DNA of 64,000 nt from Pseudomonadota bacterium (lineage in GTDB: Bacteria; Myxococcota_A; UBA796; GCA-2862545), in contig JAGSGY010000004.1 of assembly GCA_023954855.1 (NCBI GenBank), positions 82,918 through 146,917 on the forward strand, read 5' to 3'. Position numbers and translations under genes: made by a program. This document shows positions 26,270-38,694 of the stretch, one piece after another. The first letter of the stretch is position 1. Each line of letters starts with the position of its first letter. The notes under the pieces were generated by a model that did not search any database, was not told the DNA's origin, and was given only the letters and a program-made list of their open reading frames with translations.

Positions 26270-26968
26270 GTGGACTCGATGGAGGTCTACTTGGCGACGG
26301 TGCAAGCCTCAGGCAATGCATCGATGCTGTCTCTGATCCTGGATGCAGACATCATCGTGCAGCTCACGCTGTTGACGTTGGTGCTGATGAGCCTGTCCTG
26401 CTGGGCCATCATCATTCAGAAGTTCTTTCGGCTGCAGACGGCAACGCGTCAGTCTGCGCGCTTTCTGAAGCTGTTCTGGGACAGCGGGCGCCTCGATGCT
26501 GTGTACGAGCAGTCTGGGATGTTCGGAAAGTCGCCGGTCGCCCAGGTCTTCAAGTCCGGGTACCAAGAGCTCGCCAAGGTGACCAGTGCAGGCGGCAAGC
26601 ATGCCGACGCGCAGGACAACCTGACCCGCACCCTGCGCCGCGCGACGTCCGTCGAGCAGACGAACCTCGAGCGCTACATGACCTGGCTCGCGACGACCGG
26701 TGCAACCGCGCCATTCATCGGCCTGTTCGGCACCGTCTGGGGCATCCTTCGCGCGTTCCAGAAGCTCGGCAACGCCCAGCAAGCGGCGATTCAGGTCGTG
26801 GGCCCGGACATTGCGCACGCCCTCGTCGCCACCGCGGTTGGCCTCGTGGCGGCCATTCCCGCCGTTATCGCCTTCAACTTCTTCTCGGCGAAGGTACGCA
26901 TTCTCTCGGTCGAGATGGACAACTTCTCGGCGGACTTTCTCAACATGGTCAAGCGCCACGTCGCGTAG
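26270..26968 (+). CDS. tolQ: Tol-Pal system proton channel subunit TolQ
   Basis: This inner-membrane MotA/TolQ/ExbB-family protein of 232 residues has three membrane helices: one near the N-terminus (LTLLTLVLMSLSCWAIIIQKFF) and two near the C-terminus (GATAPFIGLFGTVWGILRAF and HALVATAVGLVAAIPAVIAFNFF), with the hallmark TxxAPxxGLxGTVWGI. With TolR it uses the proton gradient to drive envelope constriction. GTG start with GGAG five bases upstream. It is followed by tolR after 9 bp. TolQ is preferred over ExbB because of the downstream tolB. Confidence 0.95.
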   Translation: MDSMEVYLATVQASGNASMLSLILDADIIVQLTLLTLVLMSLSCWAIIIQKFFRLQTATRQSARFLKLFWDSGRLDAVYEQSGMFGKSPVAQVFKSGYQELAKVTSAGGKHADAQDNLTRTLRRATSVEQTNLERYMTWLATTGATAPFIGLFGTVWGILRAFQKLGNAQQAAIQVVGPDIAHALVATAVGLVAAIPAVIAFNFFSAKVRILSVEMDNFSADFLNMVKRHVA

Positions 26969-26977
26969 GAGGTCGTC

Positions 26978-27391
26978 ATGGGTATGGGAGGAGGCGGTTC
27001 TACTGGCGTGATGAACGACATCAACGTGACCCCGTTGGTCGACGTGATGCTCGTGTTGCTGATCATCTTCATGGTGACCGTGCCGATGATGAACCAGGGC
27101 GTCGATATCGATCTGCCCAAAGCGGACGCACCGCCGCTGAACATGGAAGACGAGACCCAGCTCATCCTGTCGATCGACGCCGAGCTGAACTTCTTCATCA
27201 ACGAGAGCACGTTTACGGCCGACGAGATGCCGGCCAAGCTCGCCGCCATCGCTGAAGCGAACCCCGGCGCACCGATCTTTGTCCAGGCCGATGGCGATGT
27301 TCCCTACCGCGAGGTGGCCCGACTACTCGGCGCTGCAAAGCTCGCGGGATTCCCTCGGGTGGGAATGGTGTTCCATCCAGAGGAGGGCTGA
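26978..27391 (+). CDS. tolR: Tol-Pal system protein TolR (ExbD family)
   Basis: The 137-residue protein has a short Gly-rich N-terminus, the conserved NDINVTPLVDVMLVLLIIFMV membrane helix with the essential Asp, and a periplasmic ExbD fold ending EVARLLGAAKLAGFPRVGMV. It forms the TolQ-TolR motor. It lies between tolQ and the tolA-like gene with only a few bases on each side, so it is part of one operon. Confidence 0.95.
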   Translation: MGMGGGGSTGVMNDINVTPLVDVMLVLLIIFMVTVPMMNQGVDIDLPKADAPPLNMEDETQLILSIDAELNFFINESTFTADEMPAKLAAIAEANPGAPIFVQADGDVPYREVARLLGAAKLAGFPRVGMVFHPEEG

Positions 27392-27394
27392 ACC

Positions 27395-28165
27395 GTGCAG
27401 CGCAGCGCCCTGATTCCCGAGCGACAGTCCCTGATCCTGCCCTTCATGGCAGCGGTCGTCGGACACGTCGGGGTCGCGCTGTTCCTCGGACTGTTGATGC
27501 TCCTCGCCGGCCTACGCCGCGGGCCGATTCTCGACCCGAACGACATCATGGAAGTGTCGATGGTGGTGCTTCCGAAGACCGAGTCACGCATGCCCGAGCG
27601 CGCCACCCGTGCACCGGTGCCCAGTGGCGAGGAAGCACCGACCGCCCCCCAGCCGAAGCCGCCCGTCGAGAGTGACCTCGCCGTGGTCCAGCCGGACGCA
27701 CCGAAGGCCGAGGGCACCCCGGACCAGAGTGACCGACGGGCCGACCTGATGCGCGACCTGCGGCGCAAGCAGCTGCTCGCAGACGCCGCCGCCGAGATTG
27801 GCGCCGTCGATCGCGAGGCCTCCGACCCCGACTCGACCACCGATCAGGCCGTGAACACCGGCGGCGCCGGTGCTGCCGCCGACCCCGAGCTCGCACTCTG
27901 GGTCCAAAAGGTCCGCGAGAAGTTCATGGCGAACTTTCACCCACTCCCGACCATCGTCTCGGCGAACCCAAACATCGAAGCCACCGTGGCCGTACGTATC
28001 GACGAGGCCGGCAACGTGCTCTCGCGCTCGATGCACAAGGCCTCGGGCAACCCGAGCTACGATGCCGCAGCCGAGCGCGCCGCAGATGCGGTCACGCAGG
28101 TTCCGCCGCCCCCAGAGAAGTACCGCGACACCGAGCATACGCTCGCCATTCGGTTCAGCCAGTAG
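27395..28165 (+). CDS. TolA/TonB-like energy-transducing protein
   Basis: The 256-residue protein has an N-terminal membrane helix (about residues 15-41), a Pro/Glu/Ala-rich periplasmic region (about 60-165) and a C-terminal TolA/TonB-type domain (ALWVQKVREKFMANFHP ... ATVAVRIDEAGNVLSRSMHKASGNPSYDAAAERAADAVTQVPPPP). Position between tolR and tolB indicates the TolA role, linking the motor to the outer membrane. GTG start directly after tolR. It is short for TolA, and the linker lacks the usual long Ala/Lys helix. Confidence 0.88.
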   Translation: MQRSALIPERQSLILPFMAAVVGHVGVALFLGLLMLLAGLRRGPILDPNDIMEVSMVVLPKTESRMPERATRAPVPSGEEAPTAPQPKPPVESDLAVVQPDAPKAEGTPDQSDRRADLMRDLRRKQLLADAAAEIGAVDREASDPDSTTDQAVNTGGAGAAADPELALWVQKVREKFMANFHPLPTIVSANPNIEATVAVRIDEAGNVLSRSMHKASGNPSYDAAAERAADAVTQVPPPPEKYRDTEHTLAIRFSQ

Positions 28166-28167
28166 AG

Positions 28168-29469
28168 ATGTCCATGCGCCGTATCGTTCTCGCACTCGCC
28201 GCAACCCTCGTGTTCACCTCGGTCGTGGCCCCGCAGCCCGCCGAGGCCGCCAGCTTCTTGATCAACGTCAATCCAGGCGGCAAGGAGCTTCCCCTCGCCA
28301 CTCCAGCCCCGATGCACGTGGGTGAGGTTGGCGAGAGCAGCGACATCATCTGGTCCACGCTTCAGCGCGACCTCGAGATGAGCGGCTACTTCACCATGAT
28401 CGACCCGGCGGCCTACATCGAGAAGAACGGCGATGTCGAGCCCGGCAGCTTTCAACTCTCGGACTGGCGCGTAGTTGGAGCGGCCGCCATTGCCAAGACT
28501 CGCCTCACCGAGACCGATGGTCAGCTGATCGGCGATGTGTTCGTCTACGATGTCGGCACCGGCGACAAGATCGCGGGCAAGCGCTTCACCGGTACCCCGC
28601 AAGAAGCTCGCCGCATCGCCCACAAGATGGCCGACGCGGTGCTGAACGCACTCACCGGCCAGTCCTCGTTCTTCGGCACCCGAGTGGCCGCGGTGGGCTC
28701 GAAGTCGGGCAACAAAGAAGTCTACGTGATGGACTTCGACGGGCACGGAAAGCGCGCGGTCACCCGCAACGGCTCTATCAACCTCTCGCCGGCCTGGTCT
28801 CCGGACGGCCAGCACATGGCCTGGACCTCGTACAAGCGGAACAACCCCGACCTGTACGTGAAGAACCTCGGCACCGGCCAGACTCGCACCCTCTCGGCAC
28901 GCGAGGGCATCAACACCGGCGCCGCCTTCTCCCCGGATGGCACCAAGGTGGCCATCACCCGCAGCACTGACGGCGACGCCGACGTCTACATCGTCGAGGC
29001 CAAGACCGGAAAGCAGCTCCAGCGTCTCACCACGGGCGGCGGCATCGATGTCTCCCCTGCCTGGTCCCCGGACGGCACGCAGCTGGTGTTCTCGTCCGAG
29101 CGCTCCGGGGGCTCGCAGATCTTCATGCTCGACCTCGGCTCGGGTAAGGCGCGTCGCCTGACGCACCACGGCGACTTCAACTTCGACCCGGTGTTCAACC
29201 CCGCCGGCGACCGCGTCGCGTTCGTCGGACGCTCGGATAGCGGCTTCAACATCTTCACCGTCGGCGTGGACGGAAAGAGCATGCGTCCCGTGACCCAGGA
29301 TCAGGGCGATAACGAGGACCCGAGCTGGTCCCCGGATGGCCGTTACCTGATGTTCTCGTCGACCCGAAACGGCCGCAGCGAGATCTGGCTCTCGACGGCC
29401 GACGGTCGGCACCAGAGCCCCGTTACGCCCGGCGAGAGCGGCTGGACCCAGCCCACCTGGGGCCCCTAG
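28168..29469 (+). CDS. tolB: Tol-Pal system beta-propeller protein TolB
   Basis: The 433-residue periplasmic protein has a signal peptide (cleavage after AEAA), an N-terminal alpha/beta domain (DLEMSGYFTMIDPAAYIE) and a six-bladed propeller with repeated SPAWSPDG-type signatures. It is the Pal-interacting partner in the Tol system. It follows the tolA-like gene by 2 bp. No pal gene follows: the next gene is convergent and unrelated, so pal must be elsewhere. The stop is shared with that gene in CTAG. Confidence 0.95.
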   Translation: MSMRRIVLALAATLVFTSVVAPQPAEAASFLINVNPGGKELPLATPAPMHVGEVGESSDIIWSTLQRDLEMSGYFTMIDPAAYIEKNGDVEPGSFQLSDWRVVGAAAIAKTRLTETDGQLIGDVFVYDVGTGDKIAGKRFTGTPQEARRIAHKMADAVLNALTGQSSFFGTRVAAVGSKSGNKEVYVMDFDGHGKRAVTRNGSINLSPAWSPDGQHMAWTSYKRNNPDLYVKNLGTGQTRTLSAREGINTGAAFSPDGTKVAITRSTDGDADVYIVEAKTGKQLQRLTTGGGIDVSPAWSPDGTQLVFSSERSGGSQIFMLDLGSGKARRLTHHGDFNFDPVFNPAGDRVAFVGRSDSGFNIFTVGVDGKSMRPVTQDQGDNEDPSWSPDGRYLMFSSTRNGRSEIWLSTADGRHQSPVTPGESGWTQPTWGP

Positions 29470-30203
29470 AGCCTACGCACCACTCCGGTACCGCAGCCCG
29501 GGTACTCGCGACGGTTCGCGCCCGGCAACGCATAGCCCTGGAGAAAGAGTCGGCGAGGCCCGCTGCTATGATTCGGCGGGCTTCCGTGCAGCAAGAATGG
29601 CCCGAAGACCGCCAGATCACCCGGTTCGAGTTCTAGGTCCACGGCAGCGTCCAGGTCCAGGTGCTCGGCCGGAATCGTGCCCGTCTTCGGGTCTGCGACA
29701 AAGCCAAGTCGGTGCGAGCCGGGAATGACGCGCAGCGGACCATTGTCCGGCCGCATCGCATCGACAGCGAGGGCCATCTGGAGGAAACTCCCGCGGCCAT
29801 CGATATCGGACCACAGATCCGTGCCATAGCGGCGGTTCGATGCGTCCTGGTGCCACAAGAAGCCGACCTCGTCGCCGGGCAGCTTGAAGTGGGCCTGTTG
29901 GATGAGCTGCACGAGCTCATCGCTGCCGAGCAGCGTGGCCGCGACTCCGAGCAGCCGGGGGTCTGCGCCATACGGGGCGAGGGCGGGCTCCGCGGCTCCG
30001 CACCAGACCACCCGGTGAAGTCGGAACGGGTCTGTGTCGAGCACGAAGCGAGAACCGCCAACGTCAGCCGTGCTCTCGAGCCCGCGCGCGCGCCGAAGCA
30101 GACGGTCGAAGGCCAAGGCCATGGCGGCGCACTCGTCGGTCCCGAGCACGCCACGCAGAATCGCGAAGCCATCTCGAGCAAAGCGGGTCCGCACGTCTTC
30201 CAT
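29466..30203 (-). CDS. Phytanoyl-CoA dioxygenase-family (PhyH-like) protein
   Basis: The 245-residue protein has the Fe(II)/2-oxoglutarate oxygenase pattern: WHQD (His-x-Asp iron ligands, within GFLWHQDAS), the distal His in LLHGSPPNHS and the 2-oxoglutarate-binding Arg in GPRRLFLQGYA, with N-terminal RDGFAILRGVL typical of PhyH. Members hydroxylate acyl-CoAs, ectoine or small natural products; the substrate here is unknown. The ATG giving MEDVRTRF is chosen; a GTG 15 codons upstream with GAGGG is an alternative. The gene is convergent with tolB. Confidence 0.87.
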   Translation of the reverse strand: MEDVRTRFARDGFAILRGVLGTDECAAMALAFDRLLRRARGLESTADVGGSRFVLDTDPFRLHRVVWCGAAEPALAPYGADPRLLGVAATLLGSDELVQLIQQAHFKLPGDEVGFLWHQDASNRRYGTDLWSDIDGRGSFLQMALAVDAMRPDNGPLRVIPGSHRLGFVADPKTGTIPAEHLDLDAAVDLELEPGDLAVFGPFLLHGSPPNHSSGPRRLFLQGYALPGANRREYPGCGTGVVRRL

Positions 30204-30338
30204 GGACGGATCATACCCGACCGCGTCCGCGTCCCAACCCGCGAACACACCCTCTAGGCTTAGGCAGCTCGGGAGTACACCGGGCTTCGATCCCCAGTCT
30301 CGCGAGCACCCGCGCTATCCTGCAGCATGGGGAGGGGC

Positions 30339-33300
30339 ATGGCAGACGCGCCAGGCTCGGGCACACAGATCGGATCGTGGACGCTCCGCGAGGAACTCGG
30401 CCACGGCGGCATGGGGACCGTGTGGCGAGGTACGAACGCCGCCGGCGAAGAGGCCGCGATCAAGCTCCTACACCCGCACCTCACACGAAGCCATGCACAG
30501 TTGCGACGCTTCGAGCGCGAAGCCGAGCTTGGACGCAAGCTCACACATCCCAACCTCGTCCCCACCATCGATAGCGGTGAGCGCCACGGGATTCCGTGGA
30601 TAGCCATGGAGCTGGTGAGCGGTCCGACCCTCTTCGACTTGGCCGTGCGCGAGGGGCCGCTCGACGAGACGCGTGTGTGCCGGCTGCTCGCTGACGTCGC
30701 CGACGCCCTCGCAGATCTGCACGATCACGGCATCATCCACCGCGACGTGAAGCCGCAGAACCTGGTCTACGACGAGAAGACCGACCGCGCGCGACTCATG
30801 GACTTGGGTATCGCTCGGGCCGAGGAATTCTCCACGCTCACAGCGACGGGCCAGTTCATCGGTTCGACCCGCTACGCCGCGCCAGAGCAGTTCCATCCGG
30901 GCAGTGACCCGATTGATGGTCGCGCCGACCTCTACGGCCTTGGAGTCGTACTCTACGAGCTCCTCACGGGGCAGATGGCGTTCCCTGGACTCGGCGTGCC
31001 GGCGCTCTACGTGACAAAGATGCGCGACGGGGTCCCAAACCCAAGCATCGTTCGCCCCGACCTCTCGGCACCCGCCGACGCCCTGGTGCGCGTGCTCACC
31101 AGCAACGACCCGAACCACCGCCCCGAAGACGCGCGAGCCGCCGCCCATGCCCTGCGCACCGGTCAGGTCGTCGAACTCGCCAAAGACTCTTCGATCATCA
31201 CGCTCACCGGCTGGGACGAGCTTCCGCCGTCGAGCGCTCCGGAGCCCCCGGACGCCGCCATCGGCCGAAACGCGCTGACCGGAAGGCTGGCCGACCAGAT
31301 CCGCGAGGGCCAGCTGCTCACCTTGTCGGGTACCGCAGGTTCCGGAAAGACGCGACTCGCCATCGAACTGGCGCGGATGACCCGACCACGCTGGCTCGGC
31401 GGGACGATCTGGGTCGAGGCAGAGCGCGCGACGACCGCCCAAGCCCTGGCGACAGAAGTGGCCGCGGCGCTTGGCCTATCGCCGGTCGGCAACGACCCCA
31501 TCACCCATGTGATGCATGCGCTCCGCAACCGCGAGGCCTCGCTGATCGTCCTCGACAACCTCGAGCAGGTGGTCGACGTCCACACCGCGCTGACGCCATG
31601 GATGGGTGCTGGCGAGCAAGGGGTGGCCTGGCTCGTCACCAGCCGCACAACGACGGGCTGCGCAGACGAGATCGTGGCAGAGGTCGACCCCCTCACCCTT
31701 CCGGCCGTTGGGGCCACCGGCGTCGCGGCCATTCGAGAGTCTCCCGCCGTCGAGCTGTTCCTTCGCAGGGCCCGCGAGGCCGACCGAGGCTTCGCACTCA
31801 CCCCAGAGGTCGCCGCCGACGTCGGCATGCTGGTGCGCAAGCTCGACGGCCTGCCTCTCGCCATTGAACTCGCCGCAGCGAGAGTTGCAGTCATCTCCCC
31901 ACGACGCATGATCGAGCGCTTGGACCGACGCTTCAGGTTGCTGCGCGACCGCGGTGTGAAGGGACGACACAGTGCCTTGCGGGCGGCACTCGACGCGAGC
32001 TGGGAGTTGCTCGAGCCCTGGGAGCAGGCCGCGTTGGCTTGGAGCGGCGTGTTCGCGGGCTCCTTCGACGCCGACGACTGCGAAGCCGTCTGGCCAATCT
32101 GGGATCTGTTTCCCGACGGGGAGGACCCCCTCGACATCCTCCAGTCCCTGCTCTCGCATCACCTGCTCAAGCGCGAGGCTGGCGATGGCGAAGTGCGGTT
32201 CTCGCTTCTGCAGTCGATCCGTGAGTACGCTCGGAACCGACTTGATGACGACGGCTCGGTCGAGAGCCCCGAGGGCCCGGCCACCGGCGCGGCCATGCGA
32301 GAAACGCTGCGGGACCGACTCGCCGATCACCTGGGAAAGAGCGCGCGCGTCGAGCTGAAGCGGTGGCACCAGCACGACGACCCTCTCGCCCTCGATCGGC
32401 TCTCGGCACGCATGGCCGACCTGCTTGCCGCCGCGCAGTCGGACCACACCCACGCACTGTTCTGTGCCGAGGCGGCGCTCACGGTGATTCCACGCAGGGG
32501 GCCCCTGTCCGCCGTGAACGCACTCGAAGCGCGACTCGCCGCCGTCGAGGGCACCCACGCAGCCGCCACGCTCCTCGCTCTGGCCCAGTGCCAGCTACTC
32601 TCCTCTCGCTTGGATGCCGCGTTCGCGACGCTCTCGCTCGTCGTCGAAGGCGGGGGGGAGCCGGCGCTCGCAGCACTCGCGGCGCGTGGTCTGGTACAGC
32701 TGAATCGCGGCAATCCCGAGCCCGCGGTCGCCGACCTCGAGCAGGTGCTTTCCCTCACCGAAGGCGCCACCGACCAGGCCACGCTTCGGCACCGCACCCG
32801 AGCCCTGAACCATCTGGGCAAGGTCTGCATCCACACCGGTAAACCCGACCGCGCACAGCAGTGCTTCGACCAGGCCATCGACCACCTCTCGAGGGTGTCG
32901 CCGATGCTCGCTTCGGCCGTGCACAACAACCGCGGCATGCTCGCCCTGCGCACCGGACGCATCGACGATGCCGACCGCGCCTTTCGCGAGGCCCTGCGCA
33001 TCGATCGCGAGCTCGGCACGCGCCTCGGAGAGGGCAAGGTGCTCACCAACCTGGGCATTGTCGCGTACCACCAAGGCAAGCCCGAGCGTGCCGAAGAGCT
33101 CTGGCTCGAGGCCCTCGCCTGCCACCGCGAGGTAGGCAACGCCGAGTCCGAGGCCTCCGCCCTCGGCAACCTCGGACAGCTCGCCCTCGAGCGCGGTCGC
33201 AAGGATTCTGCCCGCACCTTCGTGCGCCAGTCCATCGCCCTGAAGAAGACCTTGGGCCAGCCCGGCGCCGAGGCCTACGGCTACATCAATCTCGCAAAGA

Positions 33301-33812
33301 TCGAGGTCTCCGAGCGGAACTTCGGTGCCGCGATCGCCGCCTGCAATCGGGCGCTCACCCTGACCGAGAATGCCGGACACCCCCGCATGCGGGCCGAGGC
33401 CATGCTGGTGCTCTCCGAGGCCCAAGTCGGCACGGGCGGTCGCGACATGGCGCTGCAGACGCTGGACACCGCCTGCGAGACCGCGCTTCACGCGAGCTTC
33501 CCCGCGGTCGCTTCGGCCGCGGCATCCCGCCGAACAGAGATGTTCCTGGACGCCGGCCGCCTCGACGATGCGCAAGAGGCCCTGACGGTGGCGGAAGACC
33601 ACGCCGGGAAAGGCCCGGAACGCGCGATGCTCCTCGTCGCCAAGGGACGCTACGCACTCGCCACCGGCGACCTGAACCAAGCCGCCCGCGCACTTAGCGA
33701 AGCGGAGGACGTCACGGTCACCATGAACATGGGCCCAGAGACCGCGCAGCGACAGGGTGTGCAGCGCCTGAAGAACGCCATCGCCTCGTCCACTGTGGGG
33801 ACGGATGAGTAG
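30339..33812 (+). CDS. Ser/Thr protein kinase - STAND ATPase - TPR fusion
   Basis: The protein of about 1157 residues has three parts. Residues 10-270 are a Hanks-type kinase with GHGGMGTVWRG, AIKLL, catalytic HRDVKPQN (about 133) and an altered DLG in place of DFG. Residues 310-650 are an NB-ARC/AAA STAND module with Walker A GTAGSGKT (about 331), LIVLDNLE and LDGLPLAIELAAAR. Residues 700-1140 are TPR repeats (ALNHLGKVCIHTGKPDRAQQCFDQAI and others). Such proteins act as signalling hubs in myxobacteria. The second ATG is preferred because GGGGAGG precedes it. No transmembrane helix is evident. Confidence 0.92.
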   Translation: MADAPGSGTQIGSWTLREELGHGGMGTVWRGTNAAGEEAAIKLLHPHLTRSHAQLRRFEREAELGRKLTHPNLVPTIDSGERHGIPWIAMELVSGPTLFDLAVREGPLDETRVCRLLADVADALADLHDHGIIHRDVKPQNLVYDEKTDRARLMDLGIARAEEFSTLTATGQFIGSTRYAAPEQFHPGSDPIDGRADLYGLGVVLYELLTGQMAFPGLGVPALYVTKMRDGVPNPSIVRPDLSAPADALVRVLTSNDPNHRPEDARAAAHALRTGQVVELAKDSSIITLTGWDELPPSSAPEPPDAAIGRNALTGRLADQIREGQLLTLSGTAGSGKTRLAIELARMTRPRWLGGTIWVEAERATTAQALATEVAAALGLSPVGNDPITHVMHALRNREASLIVLDNLEQVVDVHTALTPWMGAGEQGVAWLVTSRTTTGCADEIVAEVDPLTLPAVGATGVAAIRESPAVELFLRRAREADRGFALTPEVAADVGMLVRKLDGLPLAIELAAARVAVISPRRMIERLDRRFRLLRDRGVKGRHSALRAALDASWELLEPWEQAALAWSGVFAGSFDADDCEAVWPIWDLFPDGEDPLDILQSLLSHHLLKREAGDGEVRFSLLQSIREYARNRLDDDGSVESPEGPATGAAMRETLRDRLADHLGKSARVELKRWHQHDDPLALDRLSARMADLLAAAQSDHTHALFCAEAALTVIPRRGPLSAVNALEARLAAVEGTHAAATLLALAQCQLLSSRLDAAFATLSLVVEGGGEPALAALAARGLVQLNRGNPEPAVADLEQVLSLTEGATDQATLRHRTRALNHLGKVCIHTGKPDRAQQCFDQAIDHLSRVSPMLASAVHNNRGMLALRTGRIDDADRAFREALRIDRELGTRLGEGKVLTNLGIVAYHQGKPERAEELWLEALACHREVGNAESEASALGNLGQLALERGRKDSARTFVRQSIALKKTLGQPGAEAYGYINLAKIEVSERNFGAAIAACNRALTLTENAGHPRMRAEAMLVLSEAQVGTGGRDMALQTLDTACETALHASFPAVASAAASRRTEMFLDAGRLDDAQEALTVAEDHAGKGPERAMLLVAKGRYALATGDLNQAARALSEAEDVTVTMNMGPETAQRQGVQRLKNAIASSTVGTDE

Positions 33813-33825
33813 CCCGCGGCACGAA

Positions 33826-33843
33826 TGACTGACACGTCAGTCA
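33826..33843. promoter_or_regulatory. TetR-type perfect palindrome
   Basis: TGACTGAC-AC-GTCAGTCA has perfect 8-bp arms around a 2-bp centre, 21 nt before the ATG of the activase-type gene. Its form and position are typical of a TetR-family operator overlapping a promoter. It differs from the other palindromes in the window, so it suggests a separate regulator. Function inferred. Confidence 0.55.
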
Positions 33844-33864
33844 GTGACCGGATATGCTGCGCCC

Positions 33865-37326
<3,462 letters not shown>

Positions 37327-37329
37327 GCG

Positions 37330-37551
37330 CTAGGCGACCCAGTCCTCGCTGAGCAGTCGGTTCGCGTACGGAAACAGGTACGAGAATAGGCCGAGCAATA
37401 AGCCGCCGCCGACCCGCAGGCCGACGCCCCAGTCCGGTGGCGCCGTCGCGAGCGCAAGCCCCACGCCCGTCAGCGCAAAGACGAACAACGGCACCCAGAG
37501 CTCGGCGCTGCGAAACACGTTCAGGGTCCAGTCGCGGAACAAGTTGGCCAT
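37330..37551 (-). CDS. Small inner-membrane protein
   Basis: This 73-residue protein has two hydrophobic helices (about residues 17-37 and 43-63) joined by PPDWGVGLR. The ATG has GGAGG at good spacing, which decides this start against a much longer upstream frame. It is convergent with the activase-type gene (3-bp gap) and divergent from the sigma-54 activator. The function is unknown. Confidence 0.7.
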   Translation of the reverse strand: MANLFRDWTLNVFRSAELWVPLFVFALTGVGLALATAPPDWGVGLRVGGGLLLGLFSYLFPYANRLLSEDWVA

Positions 37552-37665
37552 GTCAGCCTCCGCCCCTTCTCTTGCAGGGGGCGTGCCGACAGAAGCGGGG
37601 GTCCTCGGACAGCGACGAGCGCGAACGACTCCCATCGTCGCAACAGCTATGAAACACTCTGCACC

Positions 37666-38628
<963 letters not shown>

Positions 38629-38665
38629 ACACCGCACTCTGCCGGTCCCATTGCCACGCCAAATC

Positions 38666-38680
38666 TGGCACACTCACTGC
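38666..38680 (+). promoter_or_regulatory. Sigma-54 -24/-12-like promoter
   Basis: TGGCACACTCACTGC matches the sigma-54 consensus TGGCACGnnnnTTGC at 9 of its 11 defined bases, with the required GG-N10-GC spacing. By usual geometry transcription would begin near 38692, only about 3 nt before the ATG of the next gene, giving an almost leaderless mRNA. It is just downstream of a sigma-54 activator gene. Confidence 0.55.
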
Positions 38681-38694
38681 AACACGGACGGGGC

